Positions 1 to 9,036 of a stretch of DNA of 36,425 nt are shown piece by piece. Position 1 is the first letter of the stretch. Each line of letters begins with the position of its first letter. Source of the stretch: JAYWAM01 sp043782425 (GTDB lineage: Bacteria > Pseudomonadota > Gammaproteobacteria > Burkholderiales > Usitatibacteraceae); the NCBI GenBank assembly GCA_043782425.1, contig JAYWAM010000206.1, positions 1-36,425 on the forward strand. Direction: 5' to 3'. The position numbers and the translations under genes are program-made. Below the pieces are notes generated by a model. That model saw only the letters and a program-made list of their open reading frames with translations, was not told the DNA's origin and made no database searches.

Positions 1-58
1 GCAAAGACGCAAAGAAAAACAAAAAACGGGGTTGATTTTCTTTGCGCCTTTGCGTCTT
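1..58. repeat. Inverted repeat beyond the 3' end of the endopeptidase gene
   Basis: The arm AAGACGCAAAG near bases 5-14 is matched in reverse complement by CTTTGCGTCTT at about 48-58, with further CTTTGCG copies between. The segment lies downstream of the minus-strand endopeptidase gene that stops at 114. It could act as a transcription terminator or be a copy of a dispersed GCAAAG-rich intergenic repeat. The window edge cuts it, so its full extent is unknown. Confidence 0.45.
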
Positions 59-113
59 GGCGCGAGTATCGTTTTTGGTTGGCGCCCGGCTTAGGAATAA
101 AGGGACGACAGAA

Positions 114-1040
114 TCAGCTCTCGCCGGAGCGAATCACAGCGGCGAGCTTGTTGCTTTCCAACCAGCGCTTGATGCGATTGGCGTCGCCGGCGCGCGTCAA
201 CTTTCCCAACGAATCGAGCAACACAATGACAATGGGCTGGTTGGCGATCATGGCCTGCATCACCAGGCATTTGCCGGATTCATTGATATAACCGGTCTTG
301 GAAAGGTTGATGTTCCAATCGGCTTTTTTGATCAGCGAGTTGGTATTTCTGAAGCCGATCTGACGTCCGGAGTTGGGTAGCGTTACATTAAGCGCTGGCG
401 TGGTTGAGTATTCACGGATGTGATCGTAACGCGACGCCGCCGACACTAATGCGCCCAAATCCTGCGGGCTGGAAACATTGTCCGGCGCGAGGCCGCTGGT
501 ATCGACGAAGCGCGTGCTGTTCAAGCCCAATTCTCTGGCCTTGGCATTCATCGCCGCGACCGCGGCTGACGTGCCGCCGGGATAAGTGCGTCCCAGCGCT
601 GCGGCGGCGCGATTGTCCGAAGCCATCAGGGCGAGGCGCAACAAATCTTCGCGCCGGAATGATGTGCCGACCGGCAAGCGCGAGCGCGAGCCTTTTATCA
701 TATCGATGTCCTCGCTATCGATAGTAATGGCCTCTTCCGGCGCCAGCTTGGCGTCGAACACCACCATAGCAGTCATCAATTTGGTGATCGAGGCGATGGG
801 GGTAACCATGTCGGCATTCTTTGCATAGAGCAAGCGACCGCTAGTCTGGTCATACACCAGCGCGGCGTGCGAGAGCAGGTTGGGCCCGCCGTCCTTGCCG
901 ATGTCCGGCGTGGCCGGTACATGCGAAACTTTCCTCACCTTGGCGGTGCGCTGCGTTTTTTGTTCCGCCGCATCGGCTTTTTCCGCCATACCTGTTACAC
1001 CTACACAGAGCGCACAAACCAGCGTTATTCGCTTCAACAT
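114..1040 (-). CDS. pbpG: D-alanyl-D-alanine endopeptidase (PBP7/PbpG-like, S11 family)
   Basis: Penicillin-binding serine peptidase of the S11 family, expected to act on peptidoglycan cross-links in the periplasm. The start at 1040 gives 308 residues beginning MLKRITLVCALC with a signal peptide ending near ADAA. It is preceded by AAAGG about seven bases upstream. The reading frame stays open to 1166, but the extra 42 residues look unlike a signal peptide. The three penicilloyl-transferase motifs are all present: SITK at 84-87, SDN at 141-143 and KTG at 248-250. The length fits PBP7 without the C-terminal membrane anchor of DD-carboxypeptidases, so endopeptidase is preferred over DacA-type. 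It lies downstream of the ABC exporter gene on the same strand with a gap of about 150 bases, probably as a separate unit. Confidence 0.88.
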   Translation of the reverse strand: MLKRITLVCALCVGVTGMAEKADAAEQKTQRTAKVRKVSHVPATPDIGKDGGPNLLSHAALVYDQTSGRLLYAKNADMVTPIASITKLMTAMVVFDAKLAPEEAITIDSEDIDMIKGSRSRLPVGTSFRREDLLRLALMASDNRAAAALGRTYPGGTSAAVAAMNAKARELGLNSTRFVDTSGLAPDNVSSPQDLGALVSAASRYDHIREYSTTPALNVTLPNSGRQIGFRNTNSLIKKADWNINLSKTGYINESGKCLVMQAMIANQPIVIVLLDSLGKLTRAGDANRIKRWLESNKLAAVIRSGES

Positions 1041-1191
1041 GGGCTTACCTTTGAACGGGTCCAAGCGCAACCATAGCAAATATTTAGCGTACATGACAAG
1101 ACTTAAAGCAACTTCAATGAAAAATAGTTTAAATACTTGTTTTTTTGTGAGAAATCTAACATACACAGCGCTTTAAGCGCAGCTCGGTAGA

Positions 1192-3042
1192 TTAGACAGC
1201 AGCCGGGGAAGCAAACTGCTGGGCTTTCTGTGCTGCGTCTTCTTCCTGCTGCAACTGCCACATCTCGGCGAACTTGCCGCCGCGATCAATCAGTTCTCGG
1301 AAGTTGCCGCGCTCAACGATTTTGCCGTGCTCCATCACCACAATCTGATCGGCATCGACGACGGTGGACAGGCGGTGCGCAATCACCAGCGTGGTGCGGT
1401 TGGAGGAAATTTCTTTCAATTCCGCCTGTATGGCTTTTTCCGTTTTGGAATCAAGCGCCGATGTCGCCTCATCAAATATGAGGATGGCGGGGCGCTTTAA
1501 CAAGGTGCGGGCGATGGCCACGCGCTGTTTTTCGCCCCCGGACAGTTTTAGCCCGCGTTCGCCCACCATCGCCTCATAGCCATCAGGCAGGCGCAGGATA
1601 AAGTCATGAATATGCGCCGATTTCGCCGCCTCAAAAACTTCCTCGCGCGTGGCGTCCGGCCGGCCGTAGGCAATGTTGTAAAAGATGGTGTCGTTAAACA
1701 GCACCGTATCCTGCGGCACGATGCCGAGCGAGGCGCGCAGGCTTAACTGCGTGATGTCGCGTATATCCTGACCGTCAATGGTGATGCGTCCGTGGTTCAC
1801 GTCGTAAAAGCGAAACAGCAGGCGCGACAGCGTGGATTTTCCCGCGCCGCTCGATCCCACCACGGCGACGGTGTGGCCGGCGGGCACGTCGATGTTCATG
1901 TCGAACAGAATCTGGCGCTTGGGATCGTAACTGAAATCGACGTTCTCAAAACGCATCGCCGCGCCGCGCGAAGTATCAAGCGCTTTGGCGCCCGGCTTGT
2001 CCTGTATTTCCTTATTTTCCTCGAGCAGGTTGAACATCTTCTCCATATCGGTCAGCGCCTGCTTGATCTCGCGGTACAACACGCCGAGAAAATTGAGCGG
2101 GATGTAAAGCTGGATGAGCAAGGCATTGACCATCACCAGATCGCCGATGGTCATGGTTCCGTGAACGATGCCCTCGGAGGCGCGCCACATCAGCAGTGCA
2201 ACCGTGATACCGATAATGGCGCTTTGCAAGGAATTGAGCAGGCCCAGCGAGGTCTCGCTTTTTACTGCGGCGGCTTCATAGCGCTGCAAATTCTGGTCGT
2301 AACGTTTGGCTTCGTATTCCTCATTAGCGAAATACTTGACCGTCTCGTAGTTGAGCAGCGAATCGATGGCTTTGGTGTTGGCCTTGGAATCCATATCGTT
2401 CATGACGCGGCGATGCGCCGTGCGCCACTCGGTAATTGCTACCGTGAGAACGATGTAAATCAACAAAGCGCCGACGGCAATGATGGCGAACCACTGGTCG
2501 AACTTGACGAATAGCAGACCGGTAACCAGCGCGATTTCCAGCAGCGTAGGCAGGATGCTGAACAGCATGAAGCGCATCAAGGTCGAGATGCCGCGCGTGC
2601 CGCGCTCGATGTCGCGCGACACCCCTCCGGTCTGGCGCTCCAGATGAAAACGCAGCGACAGCGCATGCAGATGGCGGAACACGGTGAGCGCAATGCGGCG
2701 CATGGCGCGCTGTGTGACTTTAACAAATACCACATCGCGCAACTCGGCGAACAGTGTGGACGACATGCGCAAAACACCGTATGCCACGACCAACATCAGC
2801 GGCGCGACCAGCAGCGCCTTGGTGGCGTCCAGGCTATCGACGATTTCCTTCAGCACCAACGGTACAGAAATATTGGCGAGCTTGGCGGTGACGAGAAAAA
2901 CCAGAGCCAGCAACACGCGCCAGCGGTATTCCCACAAATAAGGAAGCAGCATGCGCACCACCTTCCAGTCGCCGGTGACCTGACGCTTGCCGGATGGAGG
3001 GGAGGTAACTTGAGTTGCAGTGCTGCTGGCGTGGGGATTCAT
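1192..3042 (-). CDS. Atm1/HMT1-type ABC exporter (fused permease and ATPase)
   Basis: Half-transporter of 616 residues that would work as an inner-membrane homodimer. An N-terminal six-helix ABC transmembrane domain (about 35-325) is followed by a nucleotide-binding domain. The latter has Walker A GSSGAGKS at 396-403, a Q-loop near 444, signature LSGGEKQ at 500-506, Walker B ILIFDEA at 520-526 and the switch His at 556. The segment NYETVKYFANE at 231-241 is characteristic of the Atm1/ABCB7/HMT1 branch, which exports glutathione-linked metal or sulfur compounds. That substrate class is therefore the best inference, not a direct observation. The relation to MsbA is weaker because of this motif. 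It is transcribed toward the endopeptidase gene and away from tRNA-Ser. Confidence 0.88.
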   Translation of the reverse strand: MNPHASSTATQVTSPPSGKRQVTGDWKVVRMLLPYLWEYRWRVLLALVFLVTAKLANISVPLVLKEIVDSLDATKALLVAPLMLVVAYGVLRMSSTLFAELRDVVFVKVTQRAMRRIALTVFRHLHALSLRFHLERQTGGVSRDIERGTRGISTLMRFMLFSILPTLLEIALVTGLLFVKFDQWFAIIAVGALLIYIVLTVAITEWRTAHRRVMNDMDSKANTKAIDSLLNYETVKYFANEEYEAKRYDQNLQRYEAAAVKSETSLGLLNSLQSAIIGITVALLMWRASEGIVHGTMTIGDLVMVNALLIQLYIPLNFLGVLYREIKQALTDMEKMFNLLEENKEIQDKPGAKALDTSRGAAMRFENVDFSYDPKRQILFDMNIDVPAGHTVAVVGSSGAGKSTLSRLLFRFYDVNHGRITIDGQDIRDITQLSLRASLGIVPQDTVLFNDTIFYNIAYGRPDATREEVFEAAKSAHIHDFILRLPDGYEAMVGERGLKLSGGEKQRVAIARTLLKRPAILIFDEATSALDSKTEKAIQAELKEISSNRTTLVIAHRLSTVVDADQIVVMEHGKIVERGNFRELIDRGGKFAEMWQLQQEEDAAQKAQQFASPAAV

Positions 3043-3199
3043 AGAAGCTTTACGCTGACGCTTTGGATGCCGAGAGGAGATTGTACGCTGAATGATGCGG
3101 CGCTAAGCGTGTCAGTTAGCTCTTTCAGGTTCAACATACAAAGAATACATGCAGTTTAATGTTCCAATAAAGGAACGCTGCCCGATTTGTCGCAGACAC

Positions 3200-3226
3200 A
3201 AAAAACGCCCCGGTCGGGGCGTTTTC
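3200..3226 (-). terminator. Rho-independent terminator after tRNA-Ser
   Basis: Read on the minus strand, the stem AACGCCCCG and its partner CGGGGCGTT enclose a short ACC-type loop and are followed by a run of T. It begins a few bases after the encoded CCA end of tRNA-Ser. Because A and T tracts flank both sides it could work in both directions. Confidence 0.85.
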
Positions 3227-3230
3227 ATTC

Positions 3231-3324
3231 TGGCGGAGAAGGAGGGATTCGAACCCTCGATACAGGTTTAAGCCCATATGCTCCCTTAGCAGGGGAGTGC
3301 CTTCGACCACTCGGCCACTTCTCC
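3231..3324 (-). tRNA. tRNA-Ser(GCU)
   Basis: The minus strand reads GGAGAAGTGGCCGAGTGG at the 5' end and closes with TTCTCCGCCA, so CCA is encoded. The anticodon loop CTGCTAA gives anticodon GCU for AGC/AGU codons. The T arm GGTTCGAATCC and a long variable arm typical of class II tRNAs are both visible, which fits the total of 94 bases. A terminator follows directly. It lies downstream of lysC on the same strand, a pairing seen in many betaproteobacteria. Confidence 0.95.
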
Positions 3325-3415
3325 AGATTCAGCGTAACTTGTTCTGCTTTACTTCTACTCGATCCCAAGCACTTCATACGTACTCAAGCCCGAACGAAGA
3401 GCGGATTTTACCACG

Positions 3416-4669
3416 CTATGAGCCTGTCGGACTTGGCTCTTTGTCGAGTTCAAAAGCGCGGTGCAATACGCGCACCGCAAGCTCCATGTATTTTTCGTCA
3501 ATCACCACCGAGGTCTTGATTTCCGAGGTGGAAATCATCTGGATATTGATGCCCTCTGCGGCGAGCGCGCCAAACATTTTGCTGGCGATGCCGGCGTGAG
3601 TGCGCATGCCGATGCCGACCAACGATACTTTGGCGCTGCGGTCATCGCCAATGATGCTTCTGGCGCCGATGTTGGGCTTGACCTTGGATTCCATGACTTC
3701 CATGGTGCGCTTGAAATCACTGCGATGTACGGTGAAGGAAAAATCCGTCATGCCCTCGTGCGAGGCGTTCTGGATAATCATGTCGACGTCGATATTGGCG
3801 TCCGCCACCGGCCCGAGGATCGAGTAGGCTATGCCGGGCTTGTCGGGCACGCCGGTAATGGTGATCTTGGCTTCGTCGCGGTTGAAGGCAATGCCTGAGA
3901 TTATCGCTTGTTCCATTTTTTCGTCTTCCTCAAAAGTAATGAGCGTGCCCATGTCGGTCGAATCCACCGGCGTGAAAGACGACAGGACGCGCAGCTTGAC
4001 CTTGTATTTTCCCGCGAACTCCACCGAACGGATTTGTAGCACCTTGGAGCCGAGGCTCGCCATTTCGAGCATTTCCTCGAAGGTGATGGTTTTCAGGCGG
4101 CGCGCCTCGGGCACCAGGCGCGGATCGGTGGTGTAAACGCCGTCCACGTCGGTATAAATCTGGCATTCATCGGCTTTGAGCGCCGCCGCGATGGCGACAC
4201 CTGTGGTATCGGAGCCGCCGCGCCCCAGCGTAGTGATGTTGCCGTTCTCGTCCATGCCCTGAAAACCCGCCACCACCACCACCGTGCCGGCATCGAGGTC
4301 TTTGCGTATGTTGGCATCGTCAATGGCGAGGATGCGCGCCTTGGTGTGCGCGTCATCGGTCAAGATGCGCACCTGCGCGCCGGTGTAGCTTTTGGCTTGC
4401 AGACCGAGATGCTTGAGCGCCATGGCGAGCAGGCCGATGGTGACTTGCTCTCCGGTCGAAGCAATCACGTCGAGCTCGCGTGGATCGGGATCGGGCTGTA
4501 CTTCTTTGGCCAGCCCGATAAGCCGGTTGGTTTCGCCCGACATGGCCGAAACTACCACTACAAGCTGGTGACCTTCGTGCTGGAAGCGCGCCACACGCCG
4601 CGCGACTTCGCGGATGCGCTCCGCCGACCCCATCGACGTGCCGCCGTATTTTTGAACTATGAGTGCCAT
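3416..4669 (-). CDS. lysC: Aspartokinase
   Basis: Phosphorylates L-aspartate with ATP, the first step to lysine, threonine, methionine and diaminopimelate. The protein has 417 residues and opens with the kinase signature KYGGTSMG at 7-14. A second kinase block contains TLGRGGSDTT. Two C-terminal ACT domains follow (about 265-345 and 346-417), starting at ITITGVPDKPG and KVSLVGIGMR; in this family they bind lysine and/or threonine for feedback control. The length matches monofunctional aspartokinases, with no homoserine dehydrogenase fused. In some relatives an internal start yields a separate beta subunit; whether that happens here cannot be seen. tRNA-Ser lies just downstream and queD diverges upstream. 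Confidence 0.95.
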   Translation of the reverse strand: MALIVQKYGGTSMGSAERIREVARRVARFQHEGHQLVVVVSAMSGETNRLIGLAKEVQPDPDPRELDVIASTGEQVTIGLLAMALKHLGLQAKSYTGAQVRILTDDAHTKARILAIDDANIRKDLDAGTVVVVAGFQGMDENGNITTLGRGGSDTTGVAIAAALKADECQIYTDVDGVYTTDPRLVPEARRLKTITFEEMLEMASLGSKVLQIRSVEFAGKYKVKLRVLSSFTPVDSTDMGTLITFEEDEKMEQAIISGIAFNRDEAKITITGVPDKPGIAYSILGPVADANIDVDMIIQNASHEGMTDFSFTVHRSDFKRTMEVMESKVKPNIGARSIIGDDRSAKVSLVGIGMRTHAGIASKMFGALAAEGINIQMISTSEIKTSVVIDEKYMELAVRVLHRAFELDKEPSPTGS

Positions 4670-4817
4670 ATTTTAGAACGTATGTGCAATGCAAAAACCG
4701 TCATTCTAGCGGCTCGGATGCGAAAGGGGAAATCCAAACCCTATACAAACAGGGGTAAACCGCGCGCCGCGCAGGGCCTGGCGAGCTATCCCTGCCGCGT
4801 AACACAGGTGACGCTGC

Positions 4818-4823
4818 TACAAT
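4818..4823 (+). promoter_or_regulatory. Candidate -10 element of queD, possibly leaderless mRNA
   Basis: TACAAT lies only seven bases before the queD ATG at 4831, and no Shine-Dalgarno sequence is seen in between. If this is the -10 box, transcription would start at or within a base or two of the start codon. No convincing -35 hexamer was found at the expected distance. Confidence 0.35.
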
Positions 4824-4830
4824 CGCCATC

Positions 4831-5286
4831 ATGTCTCAGCCCACTATCTCGATCACGCGCCGTCTGGAATTTGATGCCGGACACCGTCTGCCGAATCACT
4901 TAAGCCAGTGCCGCAACATCCACGGCCATCGCTACGCCATTGAGATCACTTTGACATCCAATGTGATTCATGAAGAAGGCGCAGCCGACGACGGCATGGT
5001 GATGGATTTTTCCGCTGTGAAACATGTTGCCCAGGAAAAACTGGTGGGCGCGTGGGATCACGCTTTTCTGGTCTATCGCGGCGACCAGGTGATGATGGAT
5101 TTTCTTGCTGCTATCCCAGGGCACAAGACCGTTGTGCTCGATGCCGTTCCCACAGCGGAAAACCTGGCGCATATCGCTTTCGAAATTCTCAAGGATGCCT
5201 ATCACGACCGCTTTGGTCACGCACTGCGGCTGACTAAAGTGCGTTTGTATGAAACACCCAACTGCTGGGCCGATGCTACTGCCTGA
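4831..5286 (+). CDS. queD: 6-carboxy-5,6,7,8-tetrahydropterin synthase
   Basis: PTPS/QueD-family enzyme that converts 7,8-dihydroneopterin triphosphate to 6-carboxytetrahydropterin in queuosine (preQ0) synthesis. Of 151 residues, the zinc ligands H18 (DAGHRL) and H31/H33 (NIHGHRY) are visible. So are the catalytic Cys27 in QCRNIHGH, the Asp-His pair at 76-77 (WDHAF) and the substrate-binding glutamate of ETPNC at 141. CxxxHGH spacing points to QueD rather than eukaryotic-type PTPS. No other queuosine genes are in the window. Its last 38 bases overlap the following protease-like gene in another frame, so the two are probably co-transcribed. Confidence 0.93.
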   Translation: MSQPTISITRRLEFDAGHRLPNHLSQCRNIHGHRYAIEITLTSNVIHEEGAADDGMVMDFSAVKHVAQEKLVGAWDHAFLVYRGDQVMMDFLAAIPGHKTVVLDAVPTAENLAHIAFEILKDAYHDRFGHALRLTKVRLYETPNCWADATA

Positions 5287-6667
5287 CACCGCGCCCCCGT
5301 GGGCGTTGCGCGTGGGGATAGCCATCTTCCCGCTTATTGCGCTTGGCGGCTGCGCCAGTTTCGATCCCAACAACATTATTTTGCGCCACGACGCAGCGCA
5401 GGAAGAGCAGACGCCGATCCCATCTGCTTTGCAAGGTGCGCCAGACAAGAAAACGCGCCTTGCCGCCTTTGACTTTGTGTGGGACACCATTAACGCACGC
5501 TATTACGACCCCGGCCTGAATGGCGCCAACTGGCAGGCGGCGCGGAACCAATACCTGCCGAACGCGCTCGCCGCAGTCGATGACGAGGCATTCTGGGAAG
5601 TGCTGGACCAGATGGCGGGCACGCTCAAAGACTCCCACACCCGAGTCGAGTCTCCCCAACGCGTTGAAGAGCGCAAGCATTACGAAAATCAGACACTCGG
5701 GCTGGCGGTTACCTTGCTGGCGGGCAAGCTGGCAGTCACCCGCGTCAATAGCTCTTCGGATGCCTGGTGGGCCGGTGTTCGTCCTGGCATGGTAGTGCGC
5801 AACATAGACGGCGAGGACGCCGTCGCCACTTTTGCGCGGCTGCTCGATTCCACGCGCGCGACATCAACGCAGCAATCGCGCCTTCTTTACGCCATCGGCA
5901 AACTCAATCGCGGCGCTCCCGGCTCAAGCGTCAGCATGACATTTGAACGCGCCGATGGATCGTTGCTTTCCACCACACTCAAGCGCCGCTTGACTTATTT
6001 TCCACCGCAGGTGCTGGCGCGCCGCCTGCCCTCGGGCTTGGGCTATATCAGCTTCAACCAGTTCCTGCCCTCGTTGTCCGGGCAGGTGCACGCCGCGCTA
6101 CAGGAATTCCACGACGCCCCCGGCATCATCATTGATCTGCGTAGCAACGGCGGCGGTTCGCTCGATATGGCCAACGACCTGCTCGATGCGTTCTTCAAAG
6201 ACAAAGTCACCCTCAGCAAACAGCTCACGCGTAGCGGACAGCCTATTACCCTGGCATGGGGCCTGGTCGAAGTCATCAAGATGGAATACCACACCACGGC
6301 CAAGCAACAGGCTTATTCCGGCGCGGTGGCGATACTCATGAACTCAGGCAGCGCCAGCGCCAGCGAGCTTTTTGCCGCAGCTATGCAGGACCACAGCCGC
6401 GCAATGGTGGTGGGCGAGACGAGTTGCGGCTGTCTGCTTGGTTATCTCGGCTACGCCAGCATTCCCGGCGGCGGCGAGTTGGCGTATAGCGAAATCGGTT
6501 TTGTCTCACCCAAAGGCAGACGCATTGAGGGGGCAGGTGTAGTACCCGACAAACTGGTTCCGCTCAATTTGGCGGACCTGCAATTGTCGCGCGACCGGGC
6601 GCTGGAAGAAGCGCAGGAGATGCTGAAGGCGGAAATTGACAAGAATAAACTTGCGGGAAAGTTTTAA
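5249..6667 (+). CDS. S41-family protease-like lipoprotein with PDZ domain, catalytic Lys replaced
   Basis: C-terminal-processing-protease relative of 472 residues. The hydrophobic segment near 20-34 ends in the lipobox LGGC with Cys35, so it is probably an anchored lipoprotein. Order of parts: helical N-terminal region, PDZ domain (about 148-235, containing VRPGMVVRNIDGE), then the S41 core. The nucleophile region SGSASASE is intact, with the presumed catalytic Ser at about 370. In Tsp/CtpA proteins the general-base Lys sits in FGKG about 25 residues later. Here that segment reads SCGCLLG, putting Cys395 where the Lys is expected. It may be inactive or use a different dyad. A second start at 5273 would also leave a complete signal. 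It overlaps queD by 38 bases. Confidence 0.82.
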   Translation: MKHPTAGPMLLPDTAPPWALRVGIAIFPLIALGGCASFDPNNIILRHDAAQEEQTPIPSALQGAPDKKTRLAAFDFVWDTINARYYDPGLNGANWQAARNQYLPNALAAVDDEAFWEVLDQMAGTLKDSHTRVESPQRVEERKHYENQTLGLAVTLLAGKLAVTRVNSSSDAWWAGVRPGMVVRNIDGEDAVATFARLLDSTRATSTQQSRLLYAIGKLNRGAPGSSVSMTFERADGSLLSTTLKRRLTYFPPQVLARRLPSGLGYISFNQFLPSLSGQVHAALQEFHDAPGIIIDLRSNGGGSLDMANDLLDAFFKDKVTLSKQLTRSGQPITLAWGLVEVIKMEYHTTAKQQAYSGAVAILMNSGSASASELFAAAMQDHSRAMVVGETSCGCLLGYLGYASIPGGGELAYSEIGFVSPKGRRIEGAGVVPDKLVPLNLADLQLSRDRALEEAQEMLKAEIDKNKLAGKF

Positions 6668-6816
6668 TGGCAGGGTGTGATATTCACAATATGGCCTGAA
6701 GATCGCGCCAATACTCAAGCTACAAAAAAACCACGCTTGTCATTACGGAATAAGTCTAAGCACCCCACAAAAGGAAACTTCCGCTTGACTGATCGCATCC
6801 GCACCATGGTGGTTTG

Positions 6817-9036
6817 TTAAACCTCCAGCGGATCGACATCGATCAACCAGCGCAAGGTGCGCACGGCTTGCGCGTGCAGCACGGGTTGCCAGGCGCTGAC
6901 GAAGCGTTGCAGCTCACTGCGCGACGCAGACTGCACCAGCACTTGGGCGCGTTCCCAACCGGCTTTCTTTTCCAGGGGAGCGGGCACGGCATCGAACAGC
7001 GTCACCGCGCCCGTCGTTGCGCCCTCAAGCGCGCGCCCCATCTCCAGCGCCTGCTGAGCGAAGCGCAGCGCACTGCCGGGGCTTTTGCCTTCCACACGCA
7101 ACAGTGCAAGATAAGTAAAGGGCGGCATCCCCGACTGGCGGCGTTGCGCAAGCTGTAGTTGCGCGAATTGGGCGTAGTCCTGTTTCTGCGCGGCGGCATA
7201 AATCGGATGGCCGGGAAAATCAGTCTGTAGCAAAACTTCGCCCGGCAGCCCTGCGCGCCCGGCGCGCCCTGCAACCTGTAGCAGTTGTGCGAACAGCCGT
7301 TCAGGCGCGCGGAAATCTGCACTGAACATTGCTGCATCGGCATTGAGGATGCCGACCAGGGTGAGGTTGGGAAAGTCGTGGCCCTTGGCGAGCATTTGCG
7401 TGCCTACCAGGATATCGAGCTTGCCGCTACGCGCCGCGTTGAAAATGTCCTCTGCCGAACCGCGTACGCGGGTCGAGTCGCGATCAACGCGCGCGATACG
7501 CGCGCCGGGGAAAGTCTCTGCAATCAGGCTTTCGATACGCTGCGTGCCCTGTCCCGCAGGCGCTAAGTCGGCGCTGCCGCACGAGGTGCAATGCGCCGGG
7601 ATGCGCGTCTGGTGACCGCAATGATGACAACGCAAGCGCGCTTCACGCTTATGCAAAATCAGACGCGCCGAGCAATGCGGACACTGTGGCATCCATGCGC
7701 ATTGGCGGCATACCAGGGCAGGAGAAAAACCGCGCCGGTTAATGAACAGCAGACTTTGTTCGCCGCGTTCCAGGCGCGTTTTCAGGGCGCTGAGCAGATT
7801 GCCCGTGACGCCTTCGTGGCATGGCTCTTTGCTGGTGTCGATCAATTTTATGGCCGGCAAGACGGCGCTGGGAACGGCGCGCTGCGCCAGTTGCAAAAGC
7901 GTGTACCTTGCCTGCAAGTCTGATGTGGCGTTGAACCAGCTCTCCAGCGAAGGCGTGGCCGAACCCAGGACGACCGGGCAATTGGCCAGCCTGGCGCGAT
8001 ACACCGCCATGTCGCGCGCCGAATAGCGCAGCCCCTCCTGTTGCTTGAAGGAGGCGTCGTGCTCTTCATCGACCACAATGAGGCCGAGCTTCGGCAGCGG
8101 CGTAAACAGCGCAAGGCGCGTTCCCAGCACGATTTGCGCTTGGCCCGAGTGGGCATCTAACCAGCCCAGCAAGCGCGGCACACGCGCAAGGCTGCTGTGC
8201 AGGGAAACCAGCCGCACAGCGGGAAAACGCGCGCGAAACAGCATCTCAAGTTGCGGGGTGAGATTGATTTCCGGCACCAACACCAGCGCCTGAAGCCCGC
8301 GCGCCAGAGTCTGCTCGATAATGGAAAGATAGACTTCGGTCTTGCCGCTTCCGGTGATGCCCGACAACAGGAAGGGGTGGTATTCCCCCAGCTTCTGCAC
8401 CACTTGGGTTACGGCAATTTGCTGCGCTGCGTTCAGAGCATAAGGCGGGGGCGCCAGGTTGCACTGCACATTCGCGGCGAGCGTCGCGCGTTCAACCCAG
8501 CCGCGCTGCAACAATGCCTTTAATGCCGCAAGGGCGCGCGGCAGCTCGGCGGCAAGCGCGCTTTCGGCGCTGGGTCCGGCGCGCAAACGCTCGATAATGC
8601 GCTGCTGCGTCACAGCGCGCTTCGGGATATCGTTGTGCGTCAGCGCCTTGCCAGTTGCACTAAGCTGCCATTGATGGCTGACGGGAAGACGAAACGGTCG
8701 CGCCGAACGAAATTGCGTCGGCAGCGTGTTAAGAATGACGCATCCCAGAGGATGGTGATAATACTCGGCGCAAAAACGGTAAAGCGCCATATCCTTGGCG
8801 GATAACGCCGGCGCACTGGAAACCAAACTCTCGATGGCGCGCAGCTTATTGGACGGCACAGCACTACTGCCCACTACATCGACAATCACGCCCACGGTAC
8901 GGCGTTTGCCAAACGGGATGACGGCCAGACGCCCGATGTCGGCGTGAGTTATTCCGGGAGCAGCGAAATCAAACAGCGTATCGACCGGGATGTCGAGCGC
9001 AATACGTGCGATGCTTTGATGTCCTGTAGTGCTCAA
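6817..9036 (-). CDS. priA: Primosomal replication restart helicase PriA
   Basis: Superfamily 2 DNA helicase that reloads the replisome at stalled forks. The 739 residues hold an N-terminal DNA-binding domain and Walker A GITGSGKT at 226-233. The helicase motif II DEEH is at 323-326, and motif GSATPS at 358-363. A zinc-binding insertion has eight cysteines at 443, 446, 452, 455, 470, 473, 483 and 486. The C-terminal helicase lobe contains the VAGRAGR motif VI. All expected features are intact. It follows hemE on the same strand after a 338-base gap and so is likely transcribed from its own promoter. A perfect DnaA-box nonamer lies in the region upstream. Confidence 0.96.
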   Translation of the reverse strand: MSTTGHQSIARIALDIPVDTLFDFAAPGITHADIGRLAVIPFGKRRTVGVIVDVVGSSAVPSNKLRAIESLVSSAPALSAKDMALYRFCAEYYHHPLGCVILNTLPTQFRSARPFRLPVSHQWQLSATGKALTHNDIPKRAVTQQRIIERLRAGPSAESALAAELPRALAALKALLQRGWVERATLAANVQCNLAPPPYALNAAQQIAVTQVVQKLGEYHPFLLSGITGSGKTEVYLSIIEQTLARGLQALVLVPEINLTPQLEMLFRARFPAVRLVSLHSSLARVPRLLGWLDAHSGQAQIVLGTRLALFTPLPKLGLIVVDEEHDASFKQQEGLRYSARDMAVYRARLANCPVVLGSATPSLESWFNATSDLQARYTLLQLAQRAVPSAVLPAIKLIDTSKEPCHEGVTGNLLSALKTRLERGEQSLLFINRRGFSPALVCRQCAWMPQCPHCSARLILHKREARLRCHHCGHQTRIPAHCTSCGSADLAPAGQGTQRIESLIAETFPGARIARVDRDSTRVRGSAEDIFNAARSGKLDILVGTQMLAKGHDFPNLTLVGILNADAAMFSADFRAPERLFAQLLQVAGRAGRAGLPGEVLLQTDFPGHPIYAAAQKQDYAQFAQLQLAQRRQSGMPPFTYLALLRVEGKSPGSALRFAQQALEMGRALEGATTGAVTLFDAVPAPLEKKAGWERAQVLVQSASRSELQRFVSAWQPVLHAQAVRTLRWLIDVDPLEV

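Noticed and set aside
1169..1181. Palindrome GCGCTTTAAGCGC after the ABC exporter gene as a terminator
   Set aside because: The stem is short and no T run follows directly, so termination is not convincing.
1792..2514. 240-codon frame on the plus strand opposite the ABC exporter
   Set aside because: Antisense to a clear ATPase gene, with no supported start and histidine-rich composition typical of reverse frames.
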